This document shows positions 26,104 through 36,638 of a DNA stretch of 64,000 nucleotides, piece by piece (the stretch's first letter is position 1; each line of letters begins with the position of its first letter). Origin of the DNA: Cristatella mucedo. Its lineage: Eukaryota; Bryozoa; Phylactolaemata; Cristatellidae. The stretch covers positions 2,662,001-2,726,000 of the forward strand of contig WPIO01000034.1 in the NCBI GenBank assembly GCA_009760855.2. Reading direction: 5' to 3'. Under the pieces are notes generated by a model. It was not told the DNA's origin. It was given only the letters and a program-made list of their open reading frames with translations, and ran no database searches. The position numbers and the translations under genes are program-made.

Positions 26104-26112
26104 TAAAATAAA
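26104..26112 (+). terminator. Candidate polyadenylation signal, cyclin G-like gene
   Basis: TAAAATAAATTATG contains AATAAA about 0.56 kb after the stop codon. Assigned by motif only. Confidence 0.35.
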
Positions 26113-26208
26113 TTATGACTTTTCTGACAAGCTTTGGCTTTTCCATGAGCGCTGGTCGGCCAGTGAGTGAACGCCGATGGCGCGCGCCCATTGTTGCAGT
26201 GCTGATGA

Positions 26209-26254
26209 GACACGTGACCGTGTTGCGTCAAGTCACGTGTCTGTGACACGTGAC
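26209..26254. promoter_or_regulatory. Triple CACGTG palindrome
   Basis: GACACGTGAC (26209-26218), its exact reverse complement GTCACGTGTC (26232-26241) and GACACGTGAC again (26245-26254). Each holds a CACGTG core. It lies 0.7 kb after the cyclin G-like stop. Confidence 0.45.
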
Positions 26255-26729
26255 ATGTTACGCCATTGCATTACAATCCGGCAGCCGTGGCCACCTGGCC
26301 AGAGGAGAGCACTTAACATGTCAGCTATGGGCTGCACGTCGAGCTGCTGACCACTCATGTCTCAGTGTGACGCGTGACCTCGAAGGCACCCTAACTCGGC
26401 AAGGCAGTCGTGTGATAGCATAGCCCAAACGACCTGCGACTCTTGCGGTTGAGGGCGCCTGTGCGGCAGAGCACGTGACAGCGGCGAACCCGTGACAGCG
26501 GCGAACCCGTCTGTTCCCACGCTTGCGGGATGCCAGCGTGAAGCGCGACGGCTGAGGCTTCATCTGTTGCTCTCTCTTCTCCTGCTGACGGCCGGCGCGG
26601 CCGGCGACAGGCTGCACTGTCTCACGAACGGCGTCACGCTCAGGTCGGGTTCTGCCGCCTACGAAGCACCAAAGGCAGCAGCATTGCTGACTGACACCGC
26701 TGAGCTTCGCCTGACCATTCTCTAGGGTC

Positions 26730-27463
26730 ACTGTCCTGTCGTGCCGGTCCAGCGCTGCTGCCGCTGCCCCTCCCCCCTGCAATTCGGCAGGCCCGTGTAC
26801 CGGCACGCTAGAGGGCAGGTCGTACCTGGTCGCCTCCGTAAAGGAGGCTGTCCTTGTTGGTGCCGAGCTGTTTCTTGCGAAGCAGTTGCCTCTTCTGCTG
26901 CGGGCTGCCAGCAGTGGCCGACAGCGGCCGATGCTGCTGCTGCTGCTTGCGCCCGCTGTCGCAGCAGCGCTCTCGGCCGAGCTCGGCAGAGCTGCTCGCC
27001 GAGCTCGGCCGAGAGCTGCCGCTTCGGCGCTGGTGCGCAGCAATGCTCCTCGCCAGAAGCGACGATTTTCGCACGACCAACTTTGGCTGCGACTGCGGAG
27101 AGCCGCCGCCGCAGGCGCCGCTGCGCCCGGCGCCTGCCGCCGAATCCGGCCGCGCGGTTACGCAGCAGCGCTCCTCGTACACATGCGCCGCGCTGCTGCT
27201 GCTGCTCGTGCTTGCTCCGCGCGACACCGGCGCGACGCCGTGCCACTCGCGAGGCGCGCAGCCTCTGGCCGCGTCTCCTCCTCCGCTGTTGCCCGCTGCT
27301 GGCAGCTCGCGGTCTGCCCGCATGCCGCCGTCCGCGGGCGGCGCATCGGCGGGCAGCGCCGAGGCTCGCGACGCAGTGCCCCCACCGTCGTAGGCTGCCC
27401 GCTCTGTGGACTGCCACAGGTCCGGCGGTGGCAGTAACAGCAGGCTGTCGACTCTCCGGGCCC
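26730..27463 (-). CDS. Possible coding exon(s), unrecognised Ser/Gly/Ala-rich protein
   Basis: The minus strand has an open frame from a CGTGTGCAG acceptor-like site (about 27464) reading RRVDSLLLLPPPDLWQSTER, then Ser/Gly-rich sequence, PQSQPKLVVRKSSLLARS and LRKKQLGTNKDSLLYGGDQ, followed by a possible GTACGA donor at about 26824. An overlapping second minus frame continues with YDLPSSVPVHGPAELQ and RHDRTVTLENGQAKLSGVSQ. The mixed charges and the GC-rich third positions fit coding better than the plus-strand frames, which are mostly Cys/Arg/Ala. No domain is recognised, no start is identified, and the link between the two frames is unclear. High GC alone can keep such frames open. Confidence 0.25.
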
Positions 27464-27619
27464 TGCACACGCGAGCACACACACAGCAATGGCAGCCGTT
27501 AGCAGGGGCGACACCGGCGATGCTGCCGTTCAGGCGAACGGCAGCTCAGCAGCAAATCTAGGTAGCTTGGCGATAGATTAGCGTTAGCTGCTCTGTCACG
27601 TCTCTTTCTCTTTGAGGCC

Positions 27620-28462
27620 CTGCCAAGTGAGCCGAGGACAACTTTACATACTTGTTCGCAATCAAGTCTTGTCTACTTTCAGCTACACTAAATTGCTAAA
27701 ATTCGGGCGTGTTAAGTTAGACAGTAATGCTTTATCTAAATTGGTCCACAGATTTGTGACATCCCGTCTGGACTTCTGTAACTCACTGCTTGCTTACCAA
27801 CCGGCGTGTGCAATTAGGCACTTACAGTTGATGCAAAACTTGGCAGCTAGGCTTGTCTGTCGTGAGCGTCGCAGTTGCTGCATCACACTACTTCTTGCCG
27901 ACCTGCACTGGCTCCCAGTCAAGCAATGGTTCGACTTTAAGGTTCTGTCACTCACTCTTAGGACTCCGGCCATTCTCTGGTTCGAGCCTAATTATCCCAC
28001 CAGGCTCGGCATAGTGCCACCTAATTTCCTGAATCTATTGTTCAGCAACTTTGTTCAAATTGTTCAGCAAATTGTTCAGCAACACCTCATAGTACCTAAA
28101 ATCCTTTGAGGCTGTGGCTTTAGTTCATATGCTTTCACAATCGGGAACTCACTTCCGACTGGCATCACGACAGATCTTGACTTTACCTCATTTGAACAGA
28201 AGCTAAAAACGCATCTATTTATCACAGCATTTAGAGGGTCCGTGAAGCTCGTCATTTGAGTGCTTACATGTGCTGCATATGCTGCAACTAACCATATTTG
28301 CAAGCTGACTCTGTGCATGTCACCTCTAACCATGTTAGTGTTGTCATTGAGCGTGCTACCACTAACCATTCGACCATGCTTCCTGTACAGCATATGTAAA
28401 GTGTCTAGAAAGAGATCATGTTCTCCGGGGGCACTATACAAATGTATTATTATATTTATTAG
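27620..28462 (+). mobile_element. L2/CR1-type LINE, C-terminal RT fragment and 3' end
   Basis: Translation gives SKLVHRFVTSRLDFCNSLL, LQLMQNLAARLVCRERRS and LADLHWLPVKQ, the same order as the 4.8-kb copy. The 3' region ends with the CTAGAAAGAGATCATGTTCT hairpin and (ATT)n at about 28445-28461. Stops and shifts occur after about 28100. Confidence 0.85.
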
Positions 28463-28605
28463 GCTTTACTTCGACAAAATACAGCTGATTTTAGCCACAC
28501 CGTTCGACGTTCGGGCGCTCAATCTAGAAGGGCGACGTGCACACAGCACCTGATTGCTCACGTGGTGGATCCCATCTCAGTCAATTGCCCTATTGCGTTA
28601 AAGCA

Positions 28606-28750
28606 GTGCTGGTTTGGTCCAGCGGCTAAGGTGCTCGCGCCCGACCAAGGTCTGGCTGAGGTCGTGGGCTCGAGCCCGGAGGCATATGTGAAGCGCCTGA
28701 ATAGAGACTAAGTTCTCTTGGGGCGCTATACCAATGAATTATATTTTTTT
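28606..28750 (+). mobile_element. tRNA-derived SINE with LINE-type 3' tail
   Basis: The head has TGGTCCAGCGGCTAAGG (A-box region) and GGTCGTGGGCTCGAGCCCGG (B-box region) at tRNA spacing. It is followed at once by the tail GCGCCTGAATAGAGACTAAG plus TTCTCTTGGGGCGCTATACC and A/T-rich sequence. This is the clearest SINE of the window. Confidence 0.8.
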
Positions 28751-28914
28751 AAGCACTCGCATGCTTTTAAGTGCGTGCAACCGTGGCTGGCTGACGCCGT
28801 GGCAGTTGGCGCACAGGTGGCGCTGACAAGGTGGGCTACTGCATTTTATATTGTCCGCCGAGGCAGCGTGGCCGCCGAGGCCCGAAGCCTAGCGTTCTTT
28901 AAATTGGGGCCTGC

Positions 28915-28916
<2 letters not shown>

Positions 28917-28966
<50 letters not shown>
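28917..28966. repeat. (AT)n microsatellite
   Basis: Uninterrupted TATA dinucleotides ending in ACACATAA. Confidence 0.95.
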
Positions 28967-28971
<5 letters not shown>

Positions 28972-29182
28972 ACTGTGAGGGTCTACACAGGCAGGCTACT
29001 TCCGTTCATCTTGCCTTCGGCTCAGAGCTCCAGGCTCTTCAAAAGAAATATAGGGTGCACCGATTTAGTCTGATGAGCTATGCAGCCTCGTTCTGGTCAG
29101 TGCACGTTGGGTTTGCCCCATCTCTCGCTGCTGTCTCTCTAGGGGGAGCCGGTCAAAACTGTTTGGACTGGGCTGCACAAGC

Positions 29183-29229
29183 CTGCCACGTGACCATGCA
29201 CCTTTCTCGGGTGCATGGTCACGTGGCAG
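29183..29229. repeat. Perfect 20-bp inverted repeat with 7-base loop
   Basis: Arms 29183-29202 and 29210-29229 are exact reverse complements, each holding CACGTG; the loop is TTTCTCG. No surrounding gene is recognised. Confidence 0.9.
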
Positions 29230-29919
29230 CTTCAGGCTCCAGAAATGGAAGGTAATGCTCTCTTTTTAGGCTTAAGTTTACAGAGGTATCTAAACGCCGC
29301 CGGTGCCCTTCAGTGCACGGATTCACAAAAAATCAGGTATGGCCATTTTGTCAAGAAGCAGCCGAAGACCCCTTCCGGTAGGTAGGGGGCAGAATCGGAG
29401 TTTGCTTCCACAAGAGGTTACCATTTCCTTTTAAAGAGTGTCTAAAACGTGCTCGTGGAGGTGAAGCTTACGAGACATGCCGAAGGATGGAGGCAGGGGA
29501 CCGTTGACAGGCAGCATTGTCGCGCCGTTGTTGGGACGTTTGCGGCAGACAGCAGAGGTTTGCACCACCTGTGAGCGTGTTGCTGCGCAGGCAGGAGGAC
29601 CTGCAAGTAGGCAGGTGTGCAAATCTGGAAAGAATGCCACAAATGCATGGACTACCTTGGCTGCTGCCCACCCTAATCTAAACAGGACCAACGTTTTGCA
29701 GTGCTGCTAGCTAAAAGTGGGCAGACGTGACCTGACAGACCGTGATCTCCGAACCTGTTGTCCCCTAGGAAGTTTTAGTTTGGAACAGAACACAAGATTC
29801 TGCACGCTAGGCGGGAGGCCACACGGGATGTGCTAGTCGGGCCAATGTCAATAGCTAGGGTTTTCAATTTCTCAGTGACAGTACCTTTTCTGATGACTAT
29901 AAAATGTAAATGAATAAAT

Positions 29920-30010
29920 AAAATTTATTTGTATTTCATCCTAAGAAAACTTAAATCTCTATCGAGGTGCTTTGTACGTGTCGAAGGGCTCGAGCCAACT
30001 ACCTTGTCGT
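29920..30010 (-). mobile_element. SINE fragment
   Basis: On the minus strand: GGTAGTTGGCTCGAGCCCTT (B-box region), then AAAGCACCTCGATAGAGATT, AAGTTTTCTTAGG and an A/T-rich end, i.e. the SINE-with-LINE-tail structure. Confidence 0.5.
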
Positions 30011-30059
30011 TTAAGGGGAGTTTCTCACCCACTTGGCCACTTTTAGGTTGGTTTCATTC

Positions 30060-30620
30060 AATTATTCAATTCAAGAAATCTGACATCTGTCCAAGTGCGA
30101 ATGTCAGCAAGAGAAGCTGCTTGGAGTTAAGTGAACTAGAGTTAGTAGAAGGCATGGAAGTATCAAAGCACTGGTTTAGCACTGCGTCATCTGCCAGTGA
30201 TGTCCGGATGAGAGGACCTCGCTCAAGAGGCACTTGCTGATCAACGGTATCTGGCACGGTGGCGTGAGATCCAGCAGCATTGGGGAGGCTGGCACCCAAC
30301 TGTATCAGCCCTGGTGGCAGTGCTGATTCTGTGGAGCAAATAGATTAAAGCCTTGACGACCGCTTACTTGCAAGATTTGCTGTGTTACTATAAGAGTTTA
30401 GCTGGTCTGCCACTGCTTGTTCCAGTGCATTTGGTAGGAATGGCAGAAGGGAGAGTCGAGACCGGTGGCAAGATAACTTACTTCTCGTGGTTCTCAGGCT
30501 TCCCGGACTTCTCGCTGAACAGCCTGACAGCCTTGAAGCATGCAGGGACAAAATCTGAGGCTAAGGACGTGGTAGTAGTTCGGATTACAGTAATTACAGC
30601 CGGCAGTGGCATGATGCAGG
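30060..30620 (-). mobile_element. L2/CR1-type LINE RT fragment, internal part
   Basis: The minus strand reads, in order, a KPENHEK block, LNSYSNTANLASKRSS, and LADDAVLNQCFDTSMPSTNS, which lines up with YADDTQLYLCFDPSQPSSTS of the 4.8-kb copy. It covers RT parts upstream of the other copies. Frame breaks are present and the catalytic YADD box reads LADD, so it is inactive. Confidence 0.65.
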
Positions 30621-30719
30621 CATCTCAGATGAAATGAACAGAGTACTGATAAGCATGGATCTGGTAAGCAGAGGCAAGCTTGACAGGTAGACAGTGAATT
30701 AAGAAACGGAGGGTGAAGA

Positions 30720-30960
30720 TTATAGTAGTAGAAATGTTATTTTGGACTTGGATTCTCTGATCGACATGCTTTGGAACAGCTGTGAGTCACCATAAAGTTA
30801 GTTAGTCAAAGTCAGCATTTGTGCCTGCTATTGCTGCTGCATTGTCGAGTCTCTGCTGTTGTCGACGGCCGAAACTAGAGTATAGTAGTAGTAGGGATGT
30901 TACACTTGAGTTGGACTCTCTCATCTGTCTTGCTTATAGAGAAGTTTGATTTAAAAACGA
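30720..30960 (+). repeat. Diverged tandem duplication
   Basis: The stretch TATAGTAGTAG...TTGGA(C/T)TCTCT(G/C)AT at about 30720-30770 recurs at about 30880-30930 with perhaps 20-25% difference, a spacing of about 160 bases. Confidence 0.4.
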
Positions 30961-31404
30961 TCTGCCAGACAGCTGCAAGCATTGCTAGGCATGACACTGA
31001 CCAAGAAGCGGTTAAGGAGATAGTCGATGGAGTCGACATGCACATGCCAGTCACGAGTCCTGATCTCGTGACTGTTTTCCCGAGCTTACATTATGCATAC
31101 TAGCTTTGGCTCTGCATTGGCCTTAGACCGAAGAGCTCACTGGCACAGTTCTCATGCAAAGCAGTTCAATCAAAATGAATTTTAAAACCACATAGCTTGA
31201 CAATGCACTGGGGCAGCTCTCAGGCCCCGGCCGCAATACTAGCCCTTGCCTTGGTGGGTCTGACTAGGGCACCTAGAGCAACCCGTAGCCGGCGGACCAG
31301 CCAAGTGGAGAGGAGCGAGGTGTCTGTCAGTCTGACATCGAGATCCGCTCAGGTTAGAATGGAGCTTTGGTCAGACAAAGAGTGGTCAGGATGTGAACCG
31401 ACAA

Positions 31405-31990
31405 CTGTACTCCAATAGACAAAGAGCGAAAGGATGGCAAGCTGGCGCCGGAGCAATCTAATAAATTACCGGCAGAAGCGAATAGGCCGAGGACGGACAC
31501 CAAGAGCTGGGGTCCGACAAAGTAGCAGCTACGCTCAAGGTCATGAGGGCAGAGACGGAGTATAAACGAGACGACCGACAGTGCTCGGGGCTGCAGCTTC
31601 GGTAGTCGATGCGAGACTACGCCTCGAGAGCACCAGAGTCAAACCTACGGCGACGAACAGCTATGTGCAACTTAGACCTCGCGGCTGTGCTCTGTCGGCT
31701 ACTCAGTTAGCTGCTCATATCTGGAGGTGCTGTAGTGGTCCGCCTTCGGGGTCAGGACCATCTCTAGCGACGCAGGCGTGTGGTAGCTTATTGTAGTCGT
31801 GCTTCGGGAGTTCTCACGAAGTTAACTACGTCGGTCCGGCGTTCGCCTCGTAAAGCACTTTTGCCGGCGGGTAACAATTACTAACAGACACACAATAAAC
31901 TGTTGCTTTCGGCACCCAGTTGCGCCGCTTGTGTTTTAACTGCGCTGCAGCGCTGCACTACACCGTCAACTGGTAGAGAGCCGGGGGACG
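31405..31990 (+). mobile_element. Possible LTR and primer-binding site of a Ty3/gypsy-like element
   Basis: Features suggest an LTR followed by a leader: GTATAAACG (TATA-like, about 31559), CACAATAAACTG (AATAAA, about 31893), an end in GCACTACA, then TGGTAGAGAGCCGGGGGA (about 31972), which has the TGG start and look of a tRNA primer-binding site. The left boundary is not defined and no gag-pol is seen to the right, so at most a broken 5' end remains. Confidence 0.35.
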
Positions 31991-32895
31991 AGCTTCTGGC
32001 GGTTACAATAAGAGGATGGTTTTCCAGAACATGGAATCGAAACAAATCTGAGATAAAGTAATTGGGGTACTGGCGACAGGTAGCCTCTACGATGGGCAGC
32101 TCATATTTTTAAAGACTCGCTACAAGTGATTCGAAGGACTTTGCTTTGACAGCACACTGAACAGTTGAAATGTGTATGAGTAGCAAGCTCCGGTTGCTAC
32201 TTTAACATCATTTTTCATTAAACTCCGGCTATGGAAGAAAGAGAAGCAAGTGAGAGTGAAAGCCAGTGAGAGTGAAATGGGTAACTGTTGGGCAGTTATG
32301 CAATCAACAAGGTCTGGGTAAATGTCCCCTGTGCCGGATTAAAGTTGCTGATACTAGTCGTTGAAGTCGCCGGTTAAAATAACAACAAGATTCAAAGCAA
32401 CAAGTTTTTAGAGGGGCTAAATATCCTTAGTGAGCGGATCGAAGCAATTGATCTTGTGTAATTGATCCCTATTCAAGGTCGAGGTTTAGCCCTGTGCCTA
32501 AACCATGGTCATACCCTTGTTTGACTGAAACCAATAACCGTTCCCAACCAAATTATGGAATGAACTAACAGAAACGTGGCCTGGCAGACTACGGGTGGGA
32601 TTTGAGATCAAATGATTAGCCAAATTCAGCTCAGAAAAGTCCGACATTGCTGCCTCTATCTCTCTCTTTCTTGCAGACCCACTCAACCCGGTCGTGCTCC
32701 ATCATCTCTCTGATCTCACAGCAGCTGCTTCTGCTTTCGACCTCTGCTCTCGTCTGGCTGTTGTGCAGTTATTTTATCTTCTCTACCAGCGTCTGGCTCG
32801 ATGTATAGCTTCTGCCACTCTCCGATTGCACTAGGACTCCTGCTCTCAGCTTTCTCTGAAGAGACTCGGTGCAAAAAGGATGACAAACAAAGGAA

Positions 32896-35800
32896 TTACC
32901 TCACTGGCCCGCCATCACGATAATGTTCGTGGGCAGCTATCTCCAGCATCAGCATCTGAAGATCGGCTGCCTCGGCCTTGTCATTGCCAGATGAACTCGG
33001 ACAATGGCCGTTGGACATTTGATGGTGGCAATGGCTACTGGCATCATCACTGAGACCACTGTCCTTGGCTTCTGAGTAGTCTACCGTCATGTGATCAGCT
33101 GACAGACGAGAGATCGCCATGTAAGTGCAGCCATCCAAGGGTCGCATAACTGTTTCCTCGTCGTCGTCGTCGTGCTCATCAATTCCCATACGGGCCGTCC
33201 CATGGCTTCTTCTTCTTCTCCTCTTCCTCTGCTTCTGCAAGGACCTGTCAGAGCAGCGTCTCTCAAGCTCTCAAGTAAAAGCGGGCCCGGGATTCGTAAA
33301 AGAAAACCGGCAACTCTCACCACGTTAGCCGACTCACCTTCTGGCCAGACATAATACAAGGATGACGACTGCGATTAGCAGAACTGCAGCAGTAGCACCA
33401 AGTGCATATGACACATAACCTTCCGCAGAATCCTGAACGGCAGCAGCAGCTTCGACTCGATGCAGAGCTAAAGCGAGATGCAGCGCAGTCACTAGCTGTG
33501 CGCAAGTCACACAGTTAGCATAGCATAGCACTTTGATGCCTGCCCGGGCTGATGGCTGCAAGTGACACACACACACACAGGCGACAGCTCTAAGCGTGGC
33601 TGCCTATGCAGGCAGCAACCGGAGCAATCAGCAATAGCACATAGCAATTCATTAAATGCACATGTTGACAAGTGTGACACTTGTGCCAAATGTGAAGCCA
33701 GGACAGCTCCTCCAAATAGCAAGCACTCCTACTAAGGCTTATGCACGAATTCGGTTTTATTAGTAGTCCCACGCTTAATGAATAAGGCTAGACACATACA
33801 TAGGCTCAAAGAATCGCCAGGTCAATGGTTTCTACTGAAAAACGAATGCATATTAGACATAAAGTGCCGCTGACTACTAATACTGCTGCTGCTGCTACTA
33901 TTACTACTACTAATAATTAATAATTAATAATAATTTATAATAAGAAATTGCCGTTGGTGTGGCAGTTACACGACTCACAAGCCTAGCTGCAGAGTTCATG
34001 CTTCGAATGACCCGCTAGCTGTACTGCAAACATCGAGCATCGAATGACATGGAAATAAAAAGCAAGCTATTTGAAACCGCCGGGAGAGCGGCTATTTGGT
34101 GCCGAGGTGCAAGAAAAGAAATATTGCTCCCAAAGCCTGGAACTCACTCTCGTCTTTCCTCACAACATCTCCTAACTTGACATGTAAAAAGAAACTAAAA
34201 TACCTCTATTTATCACAGCATGTAATGGGTCTCTGTGTAGCCCATGGAGCCAGTGAACAGAAGGAACCAAGGTACTTCTGTTGTCGGGCACTAGGGTTCG
34301 TGTTGCCTATGAGTGACTGAATGATGTCTTTCTATCGAATTAAAGCAGTTTCAAATGGACAATGCAACCCAGCAGCATACAATCCTTGTCTAATCACTCC
34401 GTGAACCTTTTGGCCAATATTTTTTCTTAAGGTCCATTGCAGTTTTGAGATATATATGGCAGTAGCATAACCCATTTTTTAAAGCTTGAGGAAATTTACA
34501 TCCACTGCCACTGATTATAATGCTGCTATACTGCTACGATATGCTTTTTTGTACTTGGTTCATGGCCATGAGACAGCACTGTGAGACGGATGTGACACAC
34601 ATCCATAGAATATATACTTGCTACTAAAGCAGCAGTGGTGCATCGGTGGCTAGGCCTGATTTGGCATCGGCTGCTCCTAGCAGCCGAGACTGGTTGATCG
34701 TAGCGCAAATCAAAGGCAGTCGAGGGCACGATCGCTGGTCACACGCTTCACAAGGCCTCGGGAGGAGTTTAGAAGTTCTACGTGCGAGTATACCTGAATA
34801 CAGCTAATAATAATAATAATAATAATATTGCACTTGATAAAGCGCCCTCAGAGAACTTAATCTCTTTCTAGGTGCTTTACATTTGCTGCAAAGTGATACG
34901 CAATAGAATAGTAAGTAAAATCATGCTTGAAAAACAAACAAAATGAATAACATGGTTAGGGGTTACATGCACTGGGTCAGCATGCAAATCAGCTGGAGCA
35001 ACTTCCAGCATCTGAAGTCTAAATGCTGTAGCCACTACTACACTCAGCAATGTCAGGGGAGCGCTAATGTCAATGGCCACGTAATAAATGTGAATTAGGG
35101 GTATCCATCAGATACAGGTTCACCAAAGCTGATCACTAACGATGCACACACAAAGCTTCTTTTGGATAGGACTAAATGGAAAAGGCTGTGCTCTTTAAAC
35201 CACATATTTGGGCATACAGCTTCAACCATGCAAGACAGAATGCAAGCATCAGCAGCACATGCTTGCCCTTGGCACTGCACGCACACAAATACGGTTTTAG
35301 ATTGAACGTCACCACGGCTGCTCCTGTCCTTGGTGGTCTACCGTCATCCATCGCTAGCACGGTGAAAGTGTATGCATCGTACGTATAATCTAGCTGGTTT
35401 CCTTTCAGCGTCAGCTCTCCATTCTCGGAGATAGAGAAGAGCCTGCAAGGCACGAACATCACGTGACCGCACTACAGAGCAGCTGGACTGTTATAAATCT
35501 CAAACAAAGCAGATTTAGAACTGCAAAAGACACATCGATCGTTCTTTTGCAATGGATCTCATCTTCACACAGCAAGCAAATGACCCATAGTCTCCGATAG
35601 ATGGTTTGCATTTTAAAACAATGGCAATATGGCACCAGCTACTTCCACCATAACTAGCATCGGCCACTATTTCAATCGGCCCTTCGTTGCGATTCGTTGG
35701 TCATTTATTCTTTCTTCGTCTGCTACCCGCCATCAAAATACGACTTGCATCTCCGGCCAGCTCCACACTTGTACACGAGACACCTACAGCCGGTAGTTGA

Positions 35801-36155
35801 CCAACGCCAGGCAAGCCTCGAGGGCAGAACGACACGGCGGTGTTGGCGAATGCCAGACAAGCAGTGGAGCGCACATTTTTCTTATCGAGCCGGCTCCTTG
35901 TACCAGCAGGGCGATGCTCCCCACATGCCGCGTGCGACTACAAACCGTCTGCCTCGGTCCACCCGTGCTTGGTATGCACCAGATCTCTCTCTCCCCCCTC
36001 TCTATCTCTCTTTGCCACCTGTCTGGTTTTTTGTCTGCACTATACGTCAACAACTAAAAGTACACTTATCACATGGCTCACACGGTGGTCCCCTTCCGAC
36101 AAAATATAACTCATTTGCATACCGCCCTAAAAAAAACTACTTCCATATTCACGTG

Positions 36156-36195
<40 letters not shown>

Positions 36196-36457
36196 TCTAA
36201 TCATTTTATCATGCCTTCTTTGCAGTATCTGTTAAGTGCCTAGGAATAGATTCAGTTCTCTGATGGCACTATAAAATTCTTTGCCACGGGGCTGGAGCCC
36301 ACGACCTCAGGCAGAAAATACATTCACCTTAACCACTCGGCCCAAAAATTACTTACTCACTTTACTCTGACCTGCAACCTACGAGGCTTGACAAGACAAA
36401 ACAGGTTGGCAATCGCACCCGTGCTACCGAGCTTCTCTCTCTCCCTGCATTCTGTCT

Positions 36458-36527
<70 letters not shown>

Positions 36528-36573
36528 CATGAGAGCTGAGAGAGAGGAGAGAGAGAGAGAGCAGACAGAATGC

Positions 36574-36638
<65 letters not shown>

